A program made the position numbers and the translations under genes. Shown one piece after another: positions 1 to 6,322 of a stretch of DNA of 64,000 bases. Within the stretch, counting starts at the first letter, position 1. Every line of letters starts with the position of its first letter. The notes under the pieces are model-generated. The model was not told the DNA's origin. It searched no databases and saw only the letters and a program-made list of their open reading frames with translations. The DNA comes from Scandinavium manionii (GTDB lineage: Bacteria; Pseudomonadota; Gammaproteobacteria; Enterobacterales; Enterobacteriaceae), in contig NZ_JALIGC010000039.1 in the NCBI RefSeq assembly GCF_024764775.1, positions 649,283 to 713,282 of the forward strand, read 5' to 3'.

Positions 1-1310
1 TCGGGCCGTGTGTTGCAGGGCTGGTGAGCGAAGACGAATACGCGCAGCAGGTTGAGTACGTGCGTCTGTTCCTGGCCGGAAAAGATGAGCAGGTTGTGAA
101 TCAGCTGGTGGCCCGGATGGAAAAAGCCAGCCAGTCGTTGGCGTTTGAAGAAGCCGCACGCATTCGCGACCAGATTCAGGCGGTTCGTCGTGTCACAGAG
201 AAACAGTTCGTTTCTAATGAAGGCGACGATCTGGATGTGATAGGGGTGGCCTTTAACGGTGGCATGGCCTGTGTTCACGTGCTGTTTATCCGTCAGGGGA
301 AAGTGCTCGGCAGCCGCAGCTATTTCCCGAAAGTCCCGGTGGGCACCGAGCCTGTCGAAGTAGTGGAGACGTTTGTCGGTCAGTTCTATCTGCAGGGCAG
401 TCAGGCGCGCACGCTGCCGGGTGAAATCCTGCTCGATTTTAATCTTGGCGACAAAACGCTGCTGGCAGATTCTCTTTCTGAACTTGCCGGGCGACGCATC
501 AATATTCAGACCAGGCCCCGCGGCGATCGCGCGCGTTACCTGAAGCTGGCGCGTACCAATGCGGCGACCGCGTTGGTCACTAAGCTTTCGCAGCAGTCGA
601 CTATTCATCAGCGCCTGCAGGCGCTGGCGGCGCAGCTCAAGTTGCCGGAAGTGAAGCGCATGGAGTGTTTCGACATCAGTCACACTATGGGCGAGCAAAC
701 CGTGGCGTCCTGTGTGGTGTTTGACAGCAACGGACCGCTGCGTGCGGAATATCGTCGCTATAACATCACTGGCATTACGCCAGGCGATGACTATGCGGCA
801 ATGAATCAGGTGCTGCGCCGTCGCTATGGCAAAGATATTGAAGAGAGCAAAATCCCCGACGTCATTCTGATTGACGGCGGGAAAGGGCAGCTGGGTCAGG
901 CGAAACAGGTTTTCGCCGAGCTTGAGGTCAACTGGGACAAACAGCATCCGTTGCTGCTCGGTGTGGCCAAAGGCAGTGACCGTAAAGCAGGCCTGGAAAC
1001 GCTGTACTTTGAGCCGGAAGGTGAGGGTTTTAACCTGCCGTCCGACTCCCCGGCGTTGCACGTCATTCAACACATCCGCGATGAATCGCACGATCACGCT
1101 ATCACCGGACACCGTAAAAAACGGGCGAAAGTGAAAAGTACCAGCACCCTTGAGACCATCGAGGGCGTGGGGCCGAAGCGTCGTCAGATGTTGTTGAAAT
1201 ATATGGGCGGGCTGCAAGGCCTGCAAAAAGCGAGCGTCGAAGATATCGCGAAAGTGCCCGGCATTTCACACGGTCTGGCAGAAAAGATCTTCTACTCGTT
1301 GAAACATTAG
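1..1310 (+). CDS. uvrC: UvrABC excinuclease subunit C, 3' part
   Basis: UvrC makes both incisions beside a bulky DNA lesion during nucleotide excision repair, after UvrA and UvrB have located it. The gene is cut by the window edge; the reading frame enters at base 3 and about 435 of the usual 610 residues remain. What is left includes the UVR motif that contacts UvrB (FEEAARIRDQI, near the start), the RNase H-like endonuclease domain (ECFDISHTMGEQTVAS, LIDGGKGQL) and the C-terminal helix-hairpin-helix pair (TIEGVGPKRRQ, VPGISHGLAEKI). pgsA follows in the same direction, as in E. coli. Identity is certain; the N-terminal GIY-YIG domain lies outside the window. Confidence 0.98.
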   Translation, partial: GPCVAGLVSEDEYAQQVEYVRLFLAGKDEQVVNQLVARMEKASQSLAFEEAARIRDQIQAVRRVTEKQFVSNEGDDLDVIGVAFNGGMACVHVLFIRQGKVLGSRSYFPKVPVGTEPVEVVETFVGQFYLQGSQARTLPGEILLDFNLGDKTLLADSLSELAGRRINIQTRPRGDRARYLKLARTNAATALVTKLSQQSTIHQRLQALAAQLKLPEVKRMECFDISHTMGEQTVASCVVFDSNGPLRAEYRRYNITGITPGDDYAAMNQVLRRRYGKDIEESKIPDVILIDGGKGQLGQAKQVFAELEVNWDKQHPLLLGVAKGSDRKAGLETLYFEPEGEGFNLPSDSPALHVIQHIRDESHDHAITGHRKKRAKVKSTSTLETIEGVGPKRRQMLLKYMGGLQGLQKASVEDIAKVPGISHGLAEKIFYSLKH

Positions 1311-1365
1311 GGGCTCTGTAGCAACATAGGGCTAATTTTACTGACAACAGATAGTTACCGTCGCC

Positions 1366-1914
1366 ATGCAATTTAATATCCCTACGTTGCTCACATTGTT
1401 CCGCGTCATCCTGATCCCATTTTTCGTGCTGGCGTTCTATCTGCCATTCGTCTGGGCTCCGTTTGCCTGTGCGTTTATCTTCTTCGTTGCGGCGATAACT
1501 GACTGGTTTGACGGCTATCTGGCGCGTCGGTGGAACCAGAGCACCCGTTTCGGGGCGTTTCTCGACCCGGTCGCGGACAAGGTGATGGTCGCCATCGCGA
1601 TGGTGCTGGTCGTCGAACATTATCACTCCTGGTGGGTGACTCTCCCGGCCGCAACCATGATTGCTCGTGAAATTATCATCTCCGCACTGCGTGAATGGAT
1701 GGCGGAACTCGGAAAACGCAGCAACGTGGCGGTTTCGTGGATTGGTAAAGTCAAAACTACGGCACAAATGGCGGCGCTAGTGTGGATGCTGTGGCGTCCG
1801 AACGAGTGGGTAGAGTGGGCAGGTATAGGTCTCTTTATGGTTGCGGCGGTGCTGACGCTGTGGTCAATGTTCCAGTATTTGAATGCGGCGCGCGGCGATT
1901 TGCTTGAACAGTGA
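1366..1914 (+). CDS. pgsA: CDP-diacylglycerol--glycerol-3-phosphate 3-phosphatidyltransferase
   Basis: This inner-membrane enzyme commits CDP-diacylglycerol to phosphatidylglycerol and cardiolipin by transfer to glycerol-3-phosphate. The 182-residue length equals that of E. coli PgsA. The CDP-alcohol phosphatidyltransferase signature DG-x2-AR-x8-G-x3-D-x3-D is intact at about residues 49-71 (DGYLAR, then FGAFLDPVADK) and supplies the metal ligands and catalytic aspartate. Several hydrophobic segments surround it. It lies 55 bases after uvrC and ahead of the tRNA cluster, the conserved enterobacterial order. The ATG is the natural start because MQFNIPTLLTLFR matches the family N-terminus. Confidence 0.98.
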   Translation: MQFNIPTLLTLFRVILIPFFVLAFYLPFVWAPFACAFIFFVAAITDWFDGYLARRWNQSTRFGAFLDPVADKVMVAIAMVLVVEHYHSWWVTLPAATMIAREIIISALREWMAELGKRSNVAVSWIGKVKTTAQMAALVWMLWRPNEWVEWAGIGLFMVAAVLTLWSMFQYLNAARGDLLEQ

Positions 1915-1964
1915 TCGTTTCGACGTAAATTTCATCAAACGATCTGGTGCGGTGAAAATTAACG

Positions 1965-1992
1965 TTGACTCAGTGCGTCAGGTAAGTAGAAT
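1965..1992 (+). promoter_or_regulatory. sigma-70 promoter of the glyW-cysT-leuZ tRNA operon
   Basis: A -35 hexamer TTGACT (1965-1970) and a -10 hexamer TAGAAT (1987-1992) are separated by 16 bases. They sit about 75 bases before the first tRNA, in the pgsA-glyW gap. The stretch after the -10 contains GC-rich patches, as expected for stringently controlled stable-RNA promoters. No other promoter is obvious ahead of the three tRNAs. Confidence 0.65.
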
Positions 1993-2064
1993 GCAACGCA
2001 TCGAACGGCAGCACAGCTTGCCAGACGGTAACAAAATCAAATGATTAAGTTAGTCATCTGATCT

Positions 2065-2140
<76 letters not shown>

Positions 2141-2177
2141 GTTTAAAAGCATCGGCAATTGCGGGTGTTAGTAATTT

Positions 2178-2251
2178 GGCGCGTTAGCAAAGCGGTTATG
2201 TAGCGGATTGCAAATCCGTCTAGTCCGGTTCGACTCCGGAACGCGCCTCCA
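2178..2251 (+). tRNA. cysT: tRNA-Cys(GCA)
   Basis: 74 nucleotides including the encoded CCA. The acceptor stem GGCGCGT pairs with ACGCGCC, the anticodon loop reads TTGCAAA with GCA, and the T-arm is CCGGTTCGACTCCGG. U73 is the discriminator expected for cysteine tRNA. It sits 37 bases after glyW and 13 bases before leuZ. Confidence 0.97.
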
Positions 2252-2264
2252 CTTTATTCCCCGA

Positions 2265-2351
2265 GGCCGGATGGTGGAATCGGTAGACACAAGGGATTTA
2301 AAATCCCTCGGCGTTCGCGCTGTGTGGGTTCAAGTCCCACTCCGGCTACCA
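2265..2351 (+). tRNA. leuZ: tRNA-Leu(TAA)
   Basis: 87 nucleotides with the long variable arm of a class II tRNA (TCGGCGTTCGCGCTGTG region) and encoded CCA. The anticodon loop ATTTAAAAT contains TAA. The acceptor stem GGCCGGA pairs with TCCGGCT, with a G-U at position 1:72. It is last of the three-tRNA operon. Confidence 0.97.
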
Positions 2352-2413
2352 TGGGAAAAAGAATAAAATCAATGATAAGCAGTGTCGTGAAACCACCTTC
2401 GGGTGGTTTTTTT
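2352..2413 (+). ncRNA. 3'ETS-leuZ, external transcribed spacer sponge RNA, with terminator
   Basis: The 62 bases between the leuZ CCA end and the T-run are the 3' external transcribed spacer of the tRNA precursor. In E. coli the processed fragment is known to sponge the sRNAs RyhB and RybB. The segment keeps an unpaired A-rich half (2352-2378), then GCAGTGTCGTG, then the intrinsic terminator: stem AACCACC/GGTGGTT, TTCG loop, seven T residues (2391-2413). Identity rests on position and on sequence resemblance to the E. coli spacer. Sponge activity here is inferred. Confidence 0.7.
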
Positions 2414-2469
2414 GTATTTGCGATCCTGATGTTCTATCTTCAACACACTTCCAACACGAGTAACCAGCG

Positions 2470-3135
2470 ATGAAAACCGGACCGTTAAACGAAAGCGAAC
2501 TTGAGTGGCTGGACGACGTCCTGGCCCGCTATGGCAACGAGCAGGCCGTGATGGATGTGTCCGAGCTGGACGGCATGCTGACGGCTATTCTTTCATCCCC
2601 GGTTGATATTGAGCCTGCTGAGTGGATGCTGGCGGTGTGGGGTGGGGCTGATTTCGTACCACGCTGGGCCAATGACCGCGAGCGCGACCGTTTTGTGAAT
2701 CTCACCCTACAGCATATGGATGATGTCGGTGAGCGTCTGGGCGATTATCCTGATCAGTACGAACCGCTGTTTGGCACCCGCGAAGAAGAAGGTCAGGAAA
2801 TCACTATCGTTGAAGAGTGGTGCTTTGGTTACATGCGTGGCGTGGGTTTAAGCGACTGGTCGGCGCTGCCGGAGAGTTTGCAGCCACAGTTAGACGCGAT
2901 TGCCTTGCACGGCAGTGAAGAGAACTTTACCCGCCTCGAAGCGCTCTCTGCTGAAGAATATATTGCGAGCGTGGATTTACTGAAACCAGCAGCGCTCACG
3001 CTCTGCCATTACTGGCTGGATAATCAGCAAGCGGCTCCAGTACAACAGCCAATTAAGAATGAAATCAAAATTGGTCGCAACGATCCGTGTCCCTGCGGTA
3101 GCGGAAAGAAATACAAAAGCTGCTGTCTGAAATAA
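2470..3135 (+). CDS. yecA: UPF0149 family protein with SEC-C zinc motif
   Basis: A cytoplasmic protein of 221 residues, the same size as E. coli YecA. Residues 1-190 form the UPF0149 (YgfB/YecA-like) helical domain. The C-terminus is a SEC-C metal-binding motif (GRNDPCPCGSGKKYKSCC, residues about 203-220), like the zinc finger with which SecA contacts SecB and ribosomes. YecA (AscA) has been linked to SecB and ribosome binding in E. coli, but its exact job is not settled. It has its own transcription unit after the leuZ terminator and faces tyrP. Confidence 0.95.
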   Translation: MKTGPLNESELEWLDDVLARYGNEQAVMDVSELDGMLTAILSSPVDIEPAEWMLAVWGGADFVPRWANDRERDRFVNLTLQHMDDVGERLGDYPDQYEPLFGTREEEGQEITIVEEWCFGYMRGVGLSDWSALPESLQPQLDAIALHGSEENFTRLEALSAEEYIASVDLLKPAALTLCHYWLDNQQAAPVQQPIKNEIKIGRNDPCPCGSGKKYKSCCLK

Positions 3136-3143
3136 GTCATAAA

Positions 3144-3163
3144 AAAGGCCCGAAAGGGCCTTT
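3144..3163 (+). terminator. terminator hairpin of yecA
   Basis: A perfect 8-bp stem AAAGGCCC/GGGCCTTT with a GAAA tetraloop starts nine bases after the yecA stop. An identical 20-base copy lies at 3305-3324 near the tyrP end. The T-run here is short (TTT). Confidence 0.6.
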
Positions 3164-3225
3164 CAGACTGATGACAAACCTAAAACGTTTGAGAGTCGAA
3201 CCGATCGCACCAGATAAAAAACAAG

Positions 3226-3293
3226 GAAAATCAATTCATTGATTTTCGGCTGATAACCACAAAGAAGGAAAAACCACGCTTTTTCCTTCTTTG
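3226..3293. other. two perfect hairpins between yecA and tyrP
   Basis: Two unassigned inverted repeats lie between the duplicated terminators. The first is GAAAATCAA/TTGATTTTC with loop TTCA (3226-3247). The second is a perfect 14-bp stem CAAAGAAGGAAAAA/TTTTTCCTTCTTTG with loop CCACGC (3260-3293). Read on either strand the segment 3144-3327 folds as four consecutive hairpins. It may be a tandem bidirectional terminator or a small stable RNA; no coding frame is convincing. Confidence 0.5.
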
Positions 3294-3304
3294 TCAGCAC
3301 CCTT

Positions 3305-3327
3305 AAAGGCCCGAAAGGGCCTTTTTT
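3305..3327. terminator. bidirectional terminator facing tyrP
   Basis: Stem AAAGGCCC/GGGCCTTT with GAAA loop (3305-3324), followed on the plus strand by TTTTTT. It lies 11 bases beyond the tyrP stop on the minus strand and can serve both convergent genes. It is identical in sequence to the hairpin at 3144-3163. Confidence 0.7.
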
Positions 3328-3337
3328 ATTTCTGGCA

Positions 3338-4549
3338 TCACCCCACAGCAGGCAGCATCCCAACCGCAATCGCGATTTGCACCAAAATCACCGCCACGCC
3401 ACAGCCAAATACCAGGCATAACGCAGGCGTTCCGCCGATAACGCGATACGCTGCCTGAGGATGCTGCTGGCGGCTTTTCATCGTCAGCAGCGACGGAATA
3501 ATCAGCGCCAGCACGGCCAGCGCCACACCCGCGTAGCCGAGCGCCATCACGAAACCCTTCGGATAGAACAACGCAAACGCCAGCGGTGGCAGGAAGGTGA
3601 CGACCCCGGTCTGAAGACGACCGCTGATGCTGTTTTTACGCTGGAACAAATCCGCCAGATAATCAAAGAGCCCCAGCGCGACGCCGAGGAAAGAGGTCGC
3701 CAGTGCTAAATCAGCAAAAAGATGCACCGCCAGTTCCACATGCGGCGTTGCCACCACTTCTCGGATCGCCTGCAGCAGACCGTTCAGTCCGGCGTGGTTG
3801 CCCAGCAAGGCGTTGAAGACCGGCGATTCAATGCTGCCGAGCGTTGCCAGCTGCCAGAAGATGTATGCGACCAGCGGGATGAAGCTACCGATCACGAAAA
3901 TCCGGCGCAGCTTACGCACATCACCATTCATATAGCTGACGATACTCGGCACGCTGCCGTGGAAGCCAAACGAGGTGAAAATCACCGGGATCGCAGAGAG
4001 CGCCAGGCCCTGTTGCAGCGGCAGCGTCAGCAGGTTCATCTGATGAATATGTGGCAGAAGCAGCGCCAGCATCAGGATCAGGAACACGATTTTGGCGCTG
4101 AACAGGAAGCGGTTAAACAAATCTACCAGCGCCGTGCCCATGCAAATCACGCCGCCACCGATGGCGGTAAACAGCAGCACGCCCCCGGCAGGCGGCAGTT
4201 CGATGTTCAGCCATTGGCTGAGACTCGAGGCCAGCAGCTCGCCAGCACCGCTGACATACGCTGCCGTCAGGGCGTACATCAGGAAAAGCATACTAAAGCC
4301 CGTCAGCCATTGCCCATAACGCCCAAGGTAACGCAACGCCAGCGACCCGAGACCGGTGTCGGCGGGAACGTGCTGATATACTTCCAGTAGCAACAGCGCG
4401 GTGTAGCACATCAGCGCCCACAGGCCCAACAGTAAAACCAGAGTGACGCCAAAGCCAACGCCCGCAGAGGCCAGCGGCATTGCCAGCATCCCTGCGCCGA
4501 TAGTGGTTCCGGCGACGATTAAAATACTCCCTACGGTGCGGTTCTTCAC
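3338..4549 (-). CDS. tyrP: tyrosine-specific transporter TyrP
   Basis: A proton-coupled inner-membrane permease for L-tyrosine of the hydroxy/aromatic amino acid permease (HAAAP) family. Its 403 residues equal the E. coli length, with 11 predicted hydrophobic segments. The N-terminus MKNRTVGSILIVAGTTIGAG holds the GTTIGAGM helix-break motif near residue 15, and the central FTSFGFHGSVPSIV segment is the family hallmark. It is convergent with yecA. In E. coli the gene is controlled by TyrR, and a good TyrR box lies about 95 bases upstream here. In E. coli yecH and ftnA precede it; here fdnGHI occupies that place. Confidence 0.97.
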   Translation of the reverse strand: MKNRTVGSILIVAGTTIGAGMLAMPLASAGVGFGVTLVLLLGLWALMCYTALLLLEVYQHVPADTGLGSLALRYLGRYGQWLTGFSMLFLMYALTAAYVSGAGELLASSLSQWLNIELPPAGGVLLFTAIGGGVICMGTALVDLFNRFLFSAKIVFLILMLALLLPHIHQMNLLTLPLQQGLALSAIPVIFTSFGFHGSVPSIVSYMNGDVRKLRRIFVIGSFIPLVAYIFWQLATLGSIESPVFNALLGNHAGLNGLLQAIREVVATPHVELAVHLFADLALATSFLGVALGLFDYLADLFQRKNSISGRLQTGVVTFLPPLAFALFYPKGFVMALGYAGVALAVLALIIPSLLTMKSRQQHPQAAYRVIGGTPALCLVFGCGVAVILVQIAIAVGMLPAVG

Positions 4550-4640
4550 GCTTTCCTCTGTTATTCAGGATAGAGATGGCTAATTATGCCGCGCAGGTTA
4601 GGGGAAAACCCGCAGCGCGTCAAATCTGAATTACAGTGGT

Positions 4641-4658
4641 TGTAACGTTAAATTTACG
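4641..4658 (-). promoter_or_regulatory. TyrR box upstream of tyrP
   Basis: TGTAAC-N6-TTTACG matches the palindromic TyrR consensus TGTAAA-N6-TTTACA at 10 of 12 positions. It lies 92-109 bases upstream of the tyrP ATG, where E. coli tyrP carries TyrR boxes mediating repression with tyrosine and activation with phenylalanine. A second, weaker box could not be placed with confidence. Confidence 0.6.
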
Positions 4659-4710
4659 GTTGGGGAGGGGGCCACGGCATTCAGGATGCTGCCGGGATTT
4701 TACAAGGGGC

Positions 4711-4757
4711 GTAATAAAATCTGGCCGCTAGCGGAATAGATAACCGGTAGCGGCCAG
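4711..4757 (-). terminator. fdnGHI terminator
   Basis: A 10-bp perfect stem CTGGCCGCTA/TAGCGGCCAG (4721-4730 with 4748-4757) lies 20 bases beyond the fdnI stop. On the minus strand it is followed by a T-rich tail (ATTTTATTAC). The loop is long (17 nt), though part of it can pair further. Confidence 0.6.
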
Positions 4758-4777
4758 AGGGGGGGGAATGAGGAGAC

Positions 4778-5434
4778 TTAACGTCCTTCCGTCCCTGCTT
4801 TCTTCGCTTCCTGAGCCTCGACGTCCTGATACCAGCGAGGGTGATGTTTCTGCGCCCAGCGGCGGCTGACTTTGCCGACCACCATGCCTTTAATCGATCC
4901 CTTAACCCAGAATGCCATATACATATGGATAAGGATGGCGTGGATCAGAATAATGGCGACGGTGGCATGAATCAGCAGGCTATAGCGCACGACTTTTATC
5001 GGGAAGAAGTCGGCGAAATAAGGCCGCCAGATTATCACTCCGGTTATCATCAGCACGAATATCATGCTCATAATGGTCCAGAACATCATCTTCTGCCCGG
5101 CGTTATATTTACCGACTTTGGCGACCTTATGTTCATTGCCTTTCAGCACCTCAACAATACCTTTTAACCACGGGATATCGTGTTTATCAGGGATGTTGTG
5201 CTTAACAAAGCGCGCGAACATAAACATCAGCGCCACGAAAATCAGCACCCCAAAGAACGGGTGCAGAATACGTCCCATCTGTGGCGTACCGAAGGTTTCC
5301 GTCAACCATTGCAGCGTCGGGAAGAACAACGCGATGCCAGAGAGCGACACGAGGAAGAAACAGATAACCACCGTCCAGTGACAGGCGCGGTCGATAAATT
5401 TCGTCCTGACAATCATCTTGCTCTTCTTAGTCAT
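4778..5434 (-). CDS. fdnI: formate dehydrogenase-N gamma subunit, cytochrome b556
   Basis: The membrane cytochrome b subunit of respiratory formate dehydrogenase-N carries electrons from the periplasmic iron-sulfur subunit FdnH to menaquinone. It resembles E. coli FdnI far more than FdoI (N-terminus KSKMIVRTKFIDRACHWTVV, RYSLLIHA, AFWVKGSIKGM), with four hydrophobic helices and histidines in helices I, II and IV for two haems. The start MTKKSKM (218 residues) is preferred over an upstream ATG 14 codons earlier. It overlaps the fdnH stop by eight bases, has GAGGAAG upstream and matches the 217-residue E. coli protein. Confidence 0.96.
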   Translation of the reverse strand: MTKKSKMIVRTKFIDRACHWTVVICFFLVSLSGIALFFPTLQWLTETFGTPQMGRILHPFFGVLIFVALMFMFARFVKHNIPDKHDIPWLKGIVEVLKGNEHKVAKVGKYNAGQKMMFWTIMSMIFVLMITGVIIWRPYFADFFPIKVVRYSLLIHATVAIILIHAILIHMYMAFWVKGSIKGMVVGKVSRRWAQKHHPRWYQDVEAQEAKKAGTEGR

Positions 5435-6311
5435 GATGCTCTTCCTCGTCTTCATCCACCTCTTCGTTGGGTCCAATTCCCACGTAGTGGAAAATCAGTC
5501 CGGCGAAGGTCGCAATAAAGCCTGCCGCCGCCAGCGGTTTGAGCAACCCCTTCCACAAACTGATAGGGGTATCAATGTGTGGATCTTTAGGCAGGTTGTG
5601 GTACAGCTCCGGTTGGTCCGCATGGTGCAGTACATACATCACGTGCGTGCCGCCAACGCCCTGCGGGTTGTAGAGGCCAGCCTGCGGATACCCCCGTTTT
5701 TTCAGCTTCGCGACGCGTTCGTCAGCCACTTCCAGCATCTCTTTCTTGCTGCCAAAGTGAATGGCGCCAGTTGGGCAGGTTTTCACGCAGGCGGGCTCCT
5801 GGCCCACACTGACGCGATCCACGCACAGCGTGCATTTGTAGACGCGGTTATCCTCTTTGTTCAGACGTGGAATGTTGAACGGGCAACCGGCGATACAGTA
5901 ACCACAGCCAATACAGTGTTCCGACTGAAAATCGACGATGCCGTTGGCGTACTGAATGATGGCGCCGGCGGAAGGGCAGGCTTTCAGGCAGCCCGGATCC
6001 GCGCAGTGCATACAACCATCCTTGCGGATAAGCCATTCCAGTTTGCCGTTCTGCGTCGTTTCGCTAAAGCGCATCAGCGTCCAGGATTTGGCGCTCAGGT
6101 CCGCAGGGTTGTCATACACCCCGACACAGTGGCCGATGTCATCGCGGATATCGTTCCACTCTGAACACGCGACCTGGCAAGCCTTGCAGCCAATACAGCT
6201 GGAGACATCAATGAGCTTGGCGACTTCTTCCTTGTAGTCACGCGCCTGAGGCGGTGGCGTCATGGCGTTAGTGGCCGAACGCTTGAGAATATCCTGAGAT
6301 TGCATGGACAT
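5427..6311 (-). CDS. fdnH: formate dehydrogenase-N beta subunit, four [4Fe-4S] clusters
   Basis: The electron-transfer subunit, facing the periplasm and held by one C-terminal transmembrane helix (about residues 256-277, LAAAGFIATFAGLIFHYVG). Four ferredoxin-type cysteine clusters are visible: CIGCKACQVAC, CMHCADPGCLKAC, CIGCGYCIAGC and CTLCVDRVSVGQEPACVKTC. The 294-residue length equals E. coli FdnH. It lies 11 bases after fdnG and overlaps fdnI, consistent with one fdnGHI transcript. It has no signal peptide, being exported with the Tat-targeted FdnG partner. Confidence 0.97.
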   Translation of the reverse strand: MSMQSQDILKRSATNAMTPPPQARDYKEEVAKLIDVSSCIGCKACQVACSEWNDIRDDIGHCVGVYDNPADLSAKSWTLMRFSETTQNGKLEWLIRKDGCMHCADPGCLKACPSAGAIIQYANGIVDFQSEHCIGCGYCIAGCPFNIPRLNKEDNRVYKCTLCVDRVSVGQEPACVKTCPTGAIHFGSKKEMLEVADERVAKLKKRGYPQAGLYNPQGVGGTHVMYVLHHADQPELYHNLPKDPHIDTPISLWKGLLKPLAAAGFIATFAGLIFHYVGIGPNEEVDEDEEEHHD

Positions 6312-6322
6312 GAGTTCGCTCC

